This document shows positions 6,564-13,252 of a DNA stretch of 14,894 nt, piece after piece. The notes beneath the pieces are model-generated. The model saw only the letters and a program-made list of their open reading frames with translations. It ran no database searches and had not been told where the DNA came from. Made by a program: the position numbers and the translations under genes. The stretch's first letter is position 1; each line of letters starts with the position of its first letter. The DNA lies in the NCBI GenBank assembly GCA_052387095.1, contig JBQTJN010000055.1, forward strand, positions 1 through 14,894. The letters are read 5' to 3'. The stretch comes from JBQTJN01 sp052387095. GTDB lineage: Bacteria; Pseudomonadota; Alphaproteobacteria; Micavibrionales; Micavibrionaceae.

Positions 6564-7337
6564 ATGAAAATTGGAGTTACGGGTTGTTTAGGCCGCGTGG
6601 GATCGCTGCTGGTGGCGGAAATTTTATCCGGCACATGGCAGGACGTGGAACTGGCCGGGGGAACAGTGCTGACGCAGGATCTCGGCAAGAAGCAAAGTTT
6701 TTTCACGACCGATAAAGCGGACGATCTTTTCGTGAAGTCACACGCCGTCATCGATTTTACAACGCCTCCAGCCAGCCGCGAACATATCCGGCTGGCAGCC
6801 AGGCACCACAAGACTTATGTGCTCGGCACGACCGGGATGAGCGCAATGGATGAAAAGGAAATCCGGGATGCGGCACTGGAGACGCGCATTGTCTATGCCG
6901 CGAATATGAGCGTCGGCGTGAACCTGTTGCTGGCGCTGGCCGAGCGCGCGGCGGCGAGTTTGGGCGCAGATGAGTGGGATATCGAGATTTTCGAAAGCCA
7001 TCATAAAAATAAGATAGATGCACCATCCGGCACGGCACTGGCGCTAGGCAAATCTCTGGGACGCGGCCGCGGCGTGGAGCTGGACAAGGCGGCGGATTAT
7101 GCGCGTCACGGCGAAACCGGCGCGCGCGAAAAAGGCAAGATCGGATTTTCCGTTGCGCGCGGCGGTGATGTGGTCGGCGATCACACGGTTTATTTTTACG
7201 GCGAGGGCGAGCGGATTGAGCTGACGCACCGCGCCACCAACCGCGCTTTGTTCGCGAAGGGCGCGATCCGCGCCGCGCTCTGGGCGCACAAGCAGAAGAA
7301 CGGGTTGTATTCCATACGGGATATGCTGGGGGTTTAA
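6564..7337 (+). CDS. dapB: 4-hydroxy-tetrahydrodipicolinate reductase
   Basis: Reduces 4-hydroxy-tetrahydrodipicolinate to tetrahydrodipicolinate with NAD(P)H, the second dedicated step toward diaminopimelate and lysine. Its 257 residues are usual. The nucleotide-binding loop GCLGRVG is at residues 7-13. VIDFTTPPA, LGTTGM and the catalytic ESHHKNKIDAPSGTA block (144-158; H146/H147 and K150) follow. The FYGEGERIELTHRATNR motif is near the end. The open frame extends 19 codons upstream to 6507, but that extension lies in the 51-bp repeat. The ATG at 6564 has GAGAGG 8 nt upstream and gives the standard MKIGVTG N-terminus. It may be read through from dnaJ, since no clear promoter is seen. Confidence 0.97.
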   Translation: MKIGVTGCLGRVGSLLVAEILSGTWQDVELAGGTVLTQDLGKKQSFFTTDKADDLFVKSHAVIDFTTPPASREHIRLAARHHKTYVLGTTGMSAMDEKEIRDAALETRIVYAANMSVGVNLLLALAERAAASLGADEWDIEIFESHHKNKIDAPSGTALALGKSLGRGRGVELDKAADYARHGETGAREKGKIGFSVARGGDVVGDHTVYFYGEGERIELTHRATNRALFAKGAIRAALWAHKQKNGLYSIRDMLGV

Positions 7338-7339
7338 TT

Positions 7340-8197
7340 TTATGTCCTCCTGAGCGACTGAAGGATGACACCGGAATTTTCCATCGCCAGGATGAGCTTT
7401 TTGCGCGGGCCGCCCCAGCCGTAATTGTCAATGATTCCAGTGGCCCGGATGACGCGGTGGCAGGGGATGAGCAGTGATACGGGATTGGCACCGACCGCGT
7501 TGCCGACGGCGCGCGATGATTTCGGGCGGCCAATTGCCCGCGCCACGTCCTGGTAGGTGATGGTTTCGCCGCACGGGATTTTCAACAGCGCCTGCCAGAC
7601 CTGCAACTGGAAATTCGTGCCGTAGAGATCGAGTTTCAGTTTTTGTTTCGGATCGCCCTGCCCGCGCCAGATCTGCATGAACTGATCCGCGTCTTTTTCC
7701 AGCGCGGTATCGTCGTGGATGAAGTCCGCATTCGGCCAGTGTTTTTTTGCGCGCCGCACTTCCTCATCACGGCTTTCATCCATCTGAAACCCGGTCCAGC
7801 ATAACCCTCGCGGGGTGCGGGCGATCATCATCTCGCCGATCGGCGCGGCGAAGAAACCGTAAGTGATTTTGAGTCCTGCGCCCCCCTTTTGAACCTCGCC
7901 GGGCGTGGCCGCTTCGCATGTCACGAACAGATCATGCAGGCGCCCGCCGCCGGAGAGGCCAGTTTGGTGCGCCGCCTCGAACATATTCGCGCCCTCACCC
8001 AGCAGCCCGCGCGCATGGCGCATATTCATATACTGGTTAAGGCGCTTCGGGCTGATCCCGACATAGGTTTTAAACAGCTTCTGGAAATGCGCGGAGTCGT
8101 AACCGGCACGTGCCGCGAGATTGTCCAGCTCCGGTTGGTCTTTATAATTCGCGACGAGATAATCGATCGAGGCGGCTATGGTTTTTTCGTGAGTCAT
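7340..8197 (-). CDS. AraC-type HTH / O6-methylguanine-DNA methyltransferase fusion (Ada-like, lacking the N-terminal zinc domain)
   Basis: Likely both repairs O6-alkylguanine by suicidal transfer to a cysteine and acts as a transcription factor. Residues about 8-105 form an AraC double helix-turn-helix (LDNLAARAGYDSAHFQKLFK, GISPKRLNQYMN). The C-terminal part is a methyltransferase: FQLQVWQALLKIPCGETITY, SSRAVGNAVGANPVSLLIP, then PCHRV with acceptor Cys246, and NYGWGGPRKK. The E. coli Ada phosphotriester-repair domain with its four zinc cysteines is absent, so the methylation switch known for Ada cannot work here in the same way. It ends 2 nt from the dapB stop, tail to tail. It has no Shine-Dalgarno, and its best promoter puts +1 on the ATG. 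Confidence 0.92.
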   Translation of the reverse strand: MTHEKTIAASIDYLVANYKDQPELDNLAARAGYDSAHFQKLFKTYVGISPKRLNQYMNMRHARGLLGEGANMFEAAHQTGLSGGGRLHDLFVTCEAATPGEVQKGGAGLKITYGFFAAPIGEMMIARTPRGLCWTGFQMDESRDEEVRRAKKHWPNADFIHDDTALEKDADQFMQIWRGQGDPKQKLKLDLYGTNFQLQVWQALLKIPCGETITYQDVARAIGRPKSSRAVGNAVGANPVSLLIPCHRVIRATGIIDNYGWGGPRKKLILAMENSGVILQSLRRT

Positions 8198-8203
8198 GGC
8201 TTA

Positions 8204-8232
8204 TAAATAAGGCTTATCCAGGGCCGTGCCAA
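8204..8232 (-). promoter_or_regulatory. Candidate promoter of the Ada-like gene
   Basis: On the minus strand TTGGCA (complement of 8227-8232, 5/6) is followed after 17 nt by TATTTA (complement of 8204-8209, 3/6). The expected start lies at about 8197, the first base of the ATG, which agrees with the missing Shine-Dalgarno. A TATAAG slightly downstream has too long a spacer. Confidence 0.45.
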
Positions 8233-8263
8233 CCCGGTTCCTGTGATTTTGCGGGGAAAATTC

Positions 8264-8764
8264 ATGAAAAACGCGATTCATTTCATCATGACCGGCGGAA
8301 CGATTGATTCCTATTTCGAGCCGACCGTAGCGACTACGATCCCCAGCAAGGAGTCGATTATCCATCCTTATCTCAAAGATATTATAAAGCCTTACACGAA
8401 CGTGACCTATGAAGTTCTTTGCATGAGAGACAGCCGGGATCTCACCGATACCGATAAAGAAGCGCTGGCCGTTGCCATCAAAAAATCCACGGTCGAGAAG
8501 ATTATCGTTACACATGGAACAGATACGATGGTGGAAACCGCGGATTTATTGGCGCAGCAGAAAACGGGTAAAACTGTAGTCCTTATGGGATCCTTTATTC
8601 CCCTCCAGCATTTTGCGCTGAGTGATGCAGGTTTTAACCTGGGTTTTGCCCTGTATGCAGTGCAGGCTTTAAAGCCGGGGGTTTATATCTGCATGAACGC
8701 GGAAGTGTTCGAGGCCGGGCATGTGGCGAAAGACAAGCCGAATGCGCGGTTTGTGAAGAAATAA
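8264..8764 (+). CDS. Single-domain asparaginase-like protein
   Basis: Resembles only the N-terminal catalytic domain of type I/II L-asparaginases, which hydrolyse asparagine to aspartate and ammonia. From the ATG at 8264 it has 166 residues, against about 330 in the full enzyme. Catalytic positions can be matched to E. coli AnsB: TGGTID with T13, S57 in DSRDL, HGTDTM with T86-D87, and a lysine in GHVAKDK (K156) in the place of K162. The C-terminal domain that completes the active site across the dimer is missing. I prefer 8264 over a GTG at 8243 because GGGGA sits about 6 nt before it. The nth ATG follows the stop after 1 nt, so they form an operon. Whether it hydrolyses asparagine is not known. 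Confidence 0.85.
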   Translation: MKNAIHFIMTGGTIDSYFEPTVATTIPSKESIIHPYLKDIIKPYTNVTYEVLCMRDSRDLTDTDKEALAVAIKKSTVEKIIVTHGTDTMVETADLLAQQKTGKTVVLMGSFIPLQHFALSDAGFNLGFALYAVQALKPGVYICMNAEVFEAGHVAKDKPNARFVKK

Positions 8765-8765
8765 T

Positions 8766-9437
8766 ATGAAGCCCGCGGACGTTCATGAATTCTTCTCCCG
8801 CCTGCGCGCTGCGAACCCGGCGCCGGAGACGGAGCTGGTATATTCCAATCCCTATACGTTACTGGTCGCGGTGGTGCTCTCGGCGCAGGCGACGGATATT
8901 GGCGTCAACCGCGCAACCAAAGATCTGTTCAAAAAAGTGAAGACGCCGCAGGCGATGATCCGGCTGGGCCTTGCGGGCCTGAAAGCGCATATCAGGACGA
9001 TCGGGCTTTATAATGCCAAGGCAGCGAATGTGATGGCGCTGTCGCAGAGACTGGTTGATGAGTTTGACAGTCAGGTGCCGGATACGCGCGAGGCGCTGAT
9101 GAGCCTGCCCGGTGTCGGGCGCAAGACGGCCAATGTCGTGCTGAATGTTGTATATGGCCAGCCTGTAATCGCGGTGGATACGCATATTTTCCGTGTTTCA
9201 AACCGCACGGGCCTTGCGCGCGGGGTAACACCGGAAAAAGTGGAGATGAAACTGCTTCGGCGCGTTCCTGCGGAATTCATGAGCCATGCGCATCACTGGC
9301 TGATCCTGCACGGGCGCTATACTTGCAAGGCGCGTGTTCCGTTATGCCGGCAGTGCCCTGTGGTGGATTTGTGCGCTTATAAGGATAAGAATTTACAGCC
9401 GGCCGCGATTAAATTAAAGCGCGCATCCCAAACTTGA
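8766..9437 (+). CDS. nth: Endonuclease III (DNA glycosylase/AP lyase)
   Basis: Removes oxidised pyrimidines and cleaves the resulting abasic site in base excision repair. The 223 residues include the helix-hairpin-helix LPGVGRKTA (114-122) with catalytic Lys120, Asp138 in VDTHIFRVSNR, and a complete C-x6-C-x2-C-x5-C iron-sulfur cluster (C187, C194, C197, C203). All positions match the E. coli enzyme. It starts 1 nt after the asparaginase-like stop. The last codons, ASQT and the TGA stop, lie inside the second copy of the 51-bp repeat, so the natural C-terminus was probably replaced. This is beyond the cluster and should not matter for catalysis. Confidence 0.97.
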   Translation: MKPADVHEFFSRLRAANPAPETELVYSNPYTLLVAVVLSAQATDIGVNRATKDLFKKVKTPQAMIRLGLAGLKAHIRTIGLYNAKAANVMALSQRLVDEFDSQVPDTREALMSLPGVGRKTANVVLNVVYGQPVIAVDTHIFRVSNRTGLARGVTPEKVEMKLLRRVPAEFMSHAHHWLILHGRYTCKARVPLCRQCPVVDLCAYKDKNLQPAAIKLKRASQT

Positions 9438-9473
9438 TTTGAGATCCATGGATCCTGACTTCCGTCAGGATGC
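9423..9473. repeat. 51-bp twin-hairpin repeat, copy 2
   Basis: Same element as at 6491-6541 with four substitutions (repeat positions 7, 20, 24 and 40). The second stem, ATCCTGAC/GTCAGGAT, is fully conserved because the T-to-C change is in its loop. This copy overlaps the last 15 bases of nth and gives it its stop codon. It is followed within 11 nt by an intrinsic terminator. Confidence 0.85.
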
Positions 9474-9483
9474 AAGTGAAGAA

Positions 9484-9509
9484 AAACCCCGATCCATAGA
9501 CCGGGGTTT
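9484..9509. terminator. Bidirectional intrinsic terminator between nth and the bactofilin gene
   Basis: AAACCCCG (9484-9491) pairs perfectly with CGGGGTTT (9502-9509) across a 10-nt loop. It has A-rich sequence on the left and T-rich on the right, so it can end transcripts from both sides. It lies between two converging genes, which is where such a terminator is expected. Confidence 0.8.
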
Positions 9510-9532
9510 CTTACCCTCTGGAGAATTAAATT

Positions 9533-10381
9533 TTATTCAGCTGCTGCGCTGGTACCGCCGAAAAGACCCTGCTCATTATTCGCAGCTTCTTTCTGGGCAG
9601 AGGTCGCGCTCGGCTTGTTCTGCTTGTTGGCACCACCGCTGCGGCGTCCGCCTGCGGTCTGGCCGGCAGAAGATGTCGGGGAGATGCGGCCTTCGAGAAC
9701 CGCCCCGGCTTCGACTTCGAGCTCTTTGTAGGAGATCGTGCCTTTGATAGTACCCGTTGAGCGCACCAAAAGGCGGCCGCTGACAGTGATGTCGCCTTCG
9801 AAATTGCCCGCTACAGTGGCTTCTTCGATCTCGACTGTGCCGAAGAATGTGCCGCTCTGCGCGATTTCAAGCACGGATGCGCCGGTGAGGCTCGCCTCGA
9901 CTGTGCCTTCGACAACGAGGTGGTTACAGGATTTGATTTCGCCCGACATTGTAATGCCGCGGCCGATGGTCAGTTTGTTGTCGGATCCTTGTACGCCGAG
10001 ACCGGGGCTGTGCAGACCGCCCGCAACGTAACCCGAACCCGGATAATTCCCGGCATTCCATCCGGGCTGCTGGCCCTGACGCTGAAAAGCATTGCCGCCC
10101 GGAATGTCAAGCGCGCGCGCTGCATCCTGCGTTTGTGTTTCGGTTTTTTTCGGCTGGGCAGTGTCAGTCATGGTCTGTGCTTCCTTCTGGTAAAATGTTT
10201 CCTGGGTTTTAGCTTGTTGAGATTGAATTGCGGGCTGCGCGGTGTTTGCGGGCGGCGGAGCCATTCTTTCCACCGGGCGCGCTTGTTGCTGGCCCTGCGG
10301 GGGAGTTGCGTGGTTCTGCTGTTGATTCGGCACCTGGGTATCACTGGTCTGGGGAGTTTCTGATTTAACGCGGTGGAACAT
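9533..10381 (-). CDS. Bactofilin (polymer-forming cytoskeletal protein)
   Basis: Bactofilins self-assemble without nucleotide into filaments at the membrane and position cell-wall enzymes or stalk machinery. The beta-helical domain is at about residues 130-235: LTIGRGITMSGEIKSCNHLV, VEGTVEASLTGASVLEIAQS, then GNFEGDITVSGRLLVRSTGT and GTISYKELEVEAGAVLEGRI. It is flanked by a long Gln/Pro-rich disordered head (1-115) and a Gly/Ser/Ala tail, as usual in the family. The start at 10381 has AGGA 7 nt upstream. A second start at 10171 (Met71, MTDTAQPKK) also has AAGGAAG upstream and would give a 212-residue form. No M23 peptidase or other common bactofilin partner is adjacent; uvrC lies upstream on the same strand. 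Confidence 0.93.
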   Translation of the reverse strand: MFHRVKSETPQTSDTQVPNQQQNHATPPQGQQQARPVERMAPPPANTAQPAIQSQQAKTQETFYQKEAQTMTDTAQPKKTETQTQDAARALDIPGGNAFQRQGQQPGWNAGNYPGSGYVAGGLHSPGLGVQGSDNKLTIGRGITMSGEIKSCNHLVVEGTVEASLTGASVLEIAQSGTFFGTVEIEEATVAGNFEGDITVSGRLLVRSTGTIKGTISYKELEVEAGAVLEGRISPTSSAGQTAGGRRSGGANKQNKPSATSAQKEAANNEQGLFGGTSAAAE

Positions 10382-10408
10382 GGGTCATCCTTTTAAATTT
10401 TACAGGTC

Positions 10409-10496
10409 TCTAATCGCGCGGCTTTAGCGGATTAGAAAGTTAAAACAATAATGTTTTTTTGAGTCTGGCGGACCGTAGCATGGCCCGGAAAGGGCC
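10409..10496. other. Two hairpins in the uvrC-bactofilin gap (10382-10572)
   Basis: The 191-nt gap has no convincing gene. It contains TCTAATC (10409-10415) paired with GATTAGA (10430-10436), extended by CGC/GCG after a one-base bulge. It also has GGCCC (10482-10486) paired with GGGCC (10492-10496) around GGAAA. Neither has a U-tract on the minus strand, so they are not standard terminators of uvrC. The first lies 28 nt before the bactofilin start, in its probable leader. No strong promoter for bactofilin stands out. Confidence 0.5.
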
Positions 10497-10572
10497 GCAA
10501 GAACATCATACGAGATTTTTTCGGAGAGGCGCGGAAACAGCCAATTGTATCGGAACTAAGACATTAATATTC

Positions 10573-12444
10573 TTAATGAAACTGTTCATAAATTTTCTGA
10601 GCGGTGCGTTTCGAAATACCCTCGACTTTCCGCAGATCCTCCACACCGGCACCGGCAATCGCTTGGGCGGAGCCGAAATGGAGCAAGAGGGCCTTTTTGC
10701 GCCTGCCACCGATCCCGGCAATCTCGTCGAGCGGCGAAGCCATGATCTTTTTGGAGCGGCGGGCGCGATGCGTGCCGATGGCGAAGCGGTGCGCCTCATC
10801 GCGCAGGCGTTGCAGGTAATGAAGAACAGGATCATCGGCACGCAATTGGAAAAACGGACGCCCCGACATGAAAATTTTCTCGCGGCCCGCGTTGCGGTCG
10901 GAGCCCTTGGCGATTGCGATCAGCATGATGTCGTCCTGCAGATTGAATTCCTCCAGGATTTCTTTCGCCGCGTTGAACTGCCCCTGCCCGCCATCCATGA
11001 TGATGACATCCGGCGAGGCCCATTCGGATTTTCTCTCATCTTCTCTCAGCCGGCGCGCAAAACGGCGGTGCAGAACTTCTTTCATCATGCCGGTATCGTC
11101 GGCGGCGTTTGCTTCGCGGATGTTAAATTTCCGGTACGCGTTTTTGATGAATCCTTCAGGTCCCGCCACGATCATCGCGCCGACCATATCTTCGCCGGAA
11201 ATATGGCTGTTATCATAGACCTCGATGCGCTCCGGAATTTCCTCGCGACCCAAAAACGCAGCGACCTGCTTCAGGACCGCCTTTTCGCCGGCTTTTTCCT
11301 CTATATGACGGGAAAGCGCAGCTCCCGCGTTTTCCAGGGCGAACTGCAGTATTTTTCCGCGCACGCCACCAACGGGCTTTGTGATTTTTACCTTTGTACC
11401 GCCCGCACGCAAGGACAGCGCCTGCATCAACAGGGATTTTTCAAGCGGCTCATGGCTGACGATAATTTCTTTCGGCACCGGCTTGCTCTCATAAAACTGC
11501 GCCAGGAAAACGCCGAGAATATTTTCCACTTCCTCCTCAGGGTCGTGGCGCGGAAAATAAGATTTGTTGCCGTAATTCTGACCGGCCCTGAAGAAGAAAA
11601 CCTCGACGCAGCTTTTGCCGCTTTTCTGCGTCAGCGCGACAACATCGGCTTCGCCGAGACCTTCAATATTTATATTCTGTTTTGATTGAATAGCAGTGAG
11701 TGCGCGGATGCGGTCGCGCAGATCGGCGGCTTCCTCGTAGTCGAAATTCTCACTGGCTTTCTGTATGTCGGCGATAAAGCGGTCCTGGATCTTGCGGGAG
11801 CGGCCTTCGAGAAAATCGCGCGCATGCCCAATCTGCTCTGCATATTCTTCCTTCAGGACAAGATTCACGCAGGGTGCCGTGCAGCGCTTGATGTGATATT
11901 GCAGACAGGGACGCGTTCTTTGCGCGAAATAACTATCCGTGCAGTTACGCAAACGAAAGGCTTTCTGCAGAATTGTAATGGTGCGGTTGACATCGCCTGC
12001 CCCGGCAAACGGGCCGTAATAAGAGCCTTTTTCATTGCGCGTGCCGCGGTGCTTCTTCACCTGCGGATACGCGTGTGTGTCGGAGATGAAAATATAGGGA
12101 AAGGATTTATCGTCACGTAACAGGATATTAAAACGCGGCTTGAGCTTCTTGATCAGGTTGGATTCCAGCAGCAGCGCCTCTACTTCCGTATGGGTATGGG
12201 CGAATTCCATGGAGGCCGTGAGGGCGAGCATGCGTTGCAGGCGTATGGGGAGGCGCGGCGCATTGAGATAAGATAAAACGCGCTTTTTGAGAGATTTTGC
12301 CTTACCAACATAGAGTACGTCGCCGCGTTCATCCAGCATGCGGTAAACCCCCGGCGTATCGGGCAGTTGCCGCCCGAAACGCCTGATATTTTCAAGCCCG
12401 TTTGCCAGCAGGCCGGAGGGGATTTCAGTGTCAGGATTGTCCAT
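10573..12444 (-). CDS. uvrC: UvrABC excinuclease subunit C
   Basis: Makes both incisions around bulky DNA lesions after UvrA and UvrB have loaded. Full length at 623 residues. The GIY-YIG nuclease shows GVY (32-34) and YVGKA (45-49) for the 3' cut. A UVR motif around 205-240 (FDYEEAADLRDRIRAL) binds UvrB. The RNase H-like domain contains VYDNSHISG with Asp411 and VIIMDGGQGQ for the 5' cut. The C-terminal helix-hairpin-helix pair (IAGIGGRRKKALL, VEGISKRTAQKIY) binds DNA. AAAGG touches the ATG, too close to act as a Shine-Dalgarno, and the likely promoter places +1 on the start codon. A 408-codon open frame on the opposite strand is a shadow. Confidence 0.97.
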   Translation of the reverse strand: MDNPDTEIPSGLLANGLENIRRFGRQLPDTPGVYRMLDERGDVLYVGKAKSLKKRVLSYLNAPRLPIRLQRMLALTASMEFAHTHTEVEALLLESNLIKKLKPRFNILLRDDKSFPYIFISDTHAYPQVKKHRGTRNEKGSYYGPFAGAGDVNRTITILQKAFRLRNCTDSYFAQRTRPCLQYHIKRCTAPCVNLVLKEEYAEQIGHARDFLEGRSRKIQDRFIADIQKASENFDYEEAADLRDRIRALTAIQSKQNINIEGLGEADVVALTQKSGKSCVEVFFFRAGQNYGNKSYFPRHDPEEEVENILGVFLAQFYESKPVPKEIIVSHEPLEKSLLMQALSLRAGGTKVKITKPVGGVRGKILQFALENAGAALSRHIEEKAGEKAVLKQVAAFLGREEIPERIEVYDNSHISGEDMVGAMIVAGPEGFIKNAYRKFNIREANAADDTGMMKEVLHRRFARRLREDERKSEWASPDVIIMDGGQGQFNAAKEILEEFNLQDDIMLIAIAKGSDRNAGREKIFMSGRPFFQLRADDPVLHYLQRLRDEAHRFAIGTHRARRSKKIMASPLDEIAGIGGRRKKALLLHFGSAQAIAGAGVEDLRKVEGISKRTAQKIYEQFH

Positions 12445-12450
12445 CCTTTA

Positions 12451-12479
12451 AATCTAGGTTTCCCAGGGGGGTTTCACAA
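12451..12479 (-). promoter_or_regulatory. Candidate promoter of uvrC
   Basis: On the minus strand TTGTGA (complement of 12474-12479, 4/6) and TAGATT (complement of 12451-12456, 4/6) are separated by 17 nt. Transcription would start about at 12444, the A of the uvrC ATG. No LexA-type box (GTTC-N7-GTTC) is seen. Confidence 0.4.
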
Positions 12480-12507
12480 CACGGTTTATAAAAAATCAAA
12501 TATCCCG

Positions 12508-12536
12508 TTTACTTTTAAAATTACTCCCGTTATATC
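12508..12536 (+). promoter_or_regulatory. Weak candidate promoter of the pentapeptide gene
   Basis: TTTACT (12508-12513) and TATATC (12531-12536) are 17 nt apart, each 4/6 to consensus. Transcription would start near 12543, inside the dyad at 12536-12561. Confidence 0.35.
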
Positions 12537-12561
12537 AACCATTGAATTCAATCATTGGTTG
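12536..12561. promoter_or_regulatory. Operator-like dyad before the pentapeptide gene
   Basis: CAACCA (12536-12541) and TGA (12543-12545) pair with TCA (12552-12554) and TGGTTG (12556-12561), giving nine base pairs with one mismatch around a 6-nt centre. A perfect 12-bp palindrome, ATTGAATTCAAT, lies inside it at 12541-12552. It overlaps the predicted transcription start and ends 3 nt before the Shine-Dalgarno, so it could be a repressor site or a leader hairpin. Confidence 0.5.
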
Positions 12562-12574
12562 TATGGAGAAACGT

Positions 12575-13168
12575 ATGAAAACCATAGGTATATATTGCAG
12601 CGCCAGCAAACACGCCTTGTATGAGGGATTGTTTTGCTCTTACCGGGCCTGCCTGGAAAGTGCGGTCAGAAACAATATCAATCTTGAGGGCGCGGACCTG
12701 CGTTACAAAAATCTTTCGAATGCGGCGCTGGACGGTGCGCGCATAAAAGGTGCGGACTTTTCGGGCGCCAACCTGACCGGCGCCAACATATCCGAAGCCT
12801 GCCTGTCGCAAAGTCTGTTCAACGGTGCGAGTTTTTACAATACGTGCTTGGCGGATTCAGATCTGGCACATTGTGATTTCGAGGATGCCTCCTTTGGCGC
12901 CACGCAGATCATGGGGAGCGATATCTCTTACTCTTCTTTTTCAACGCTTTCCTGCTTTACACTGGATTTCGATCTCGTAAGTGCGATGCAATCCTGCGTC
13001 TTCAAAAATCCAAACGGAACACTCAGCCTCATGTCACGGCCGCCGCTCGTGATCAAAGGACACGGCGCGCAGCCCATCGTGCTGCTGGATGATCACATGA
13101 AAATCGGTGCGCTGACGCTGCCTTATCTGCAAAGATACAGTCGTGAGGACTCGGCTGTAAATGGCTAA
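12575..13168 (+). CDS. Pentapeptide-repeat protein, cysteine-rich
   Basis: From ATG 12575, with GGAG at ideal distance, it has 197 residues; an upstream in-frame ATG (12563) and a TTG (12542) lack such a site. Residues about 36-124 are A(D/N)LXX-type pentapeptides (NLEGADLRYKNLSNAALDGA, ADFSGANLTGANISEACLSQ), which fold as a right-handed quadrilateral beta-helix. No transmembrane segment or signal peptide is seen. The tail has PPLVIKGHGAQPIVLLDDHMKIG. From memory this resembles an ending of other pentapeptide proteins, but I cannot confirm it. Eight cysteines (8, 21, 26, 76, 91, 100, 127, 141) are unusual for this length. Function is unknown: some relatives mimic DNA and protect gyrase, but nothing here proves that. 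It has its own upstream dyad and no operon partner. Confidence 0.8.
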   Translation: MKTIGIYCSASKHALYEGLFCSYRACLESAVRNNINLEGADLRYKNLSNAALDGARIKGADFSGANLTGANISEACLSQSLFNGASFYNTCLADSDLAHCDFEDASFGATQIMGSDISYSSFSTLSCFTLDFDLVSAMQSCVFKNPNGTLSLMSRPPLVIKGHGAQPIVLLDDHMKIGALTLPYLQRYSREDSAVNG

Positions 13169-13252
13169 ACGCTTCATGTTTTTAAATAAAATTTAAAAGT
13201 TAATTCAAATTTAACCTGGATATATAAAAAATGATTCTGTGTGGGGTGGATC

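Noticed and set aside
8243..8263. GTG start for the asparaginase-like gene
   Set aside because: The ATG at 8264 has a better ribosome site and yields the usual short N-terminus before TGGTID.
9439..9747. 102-codon ORF starting MRSMDPDFRQDA
   Set aside because: It starts in repeat copy 2, runs through a terminator and continues antisense to bactofilin.
10459..11685. 408-codon open frame antisense to uvrC
   Set aside because: uvrC is fully supported on the other strand. The frame has no family motif and codes on the reverse of a normal gene, so it is a composition shadow. The same holds for the long antisense frames opposite grpE, dnaK, dnaJ and the peptidase.
12542..12574. TTG or upstream ATG start for the pentapeptide gene
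   Set aside because: Both lie before the GGAG that serves the ATG at 12575, and the TTG is inside the dyad.
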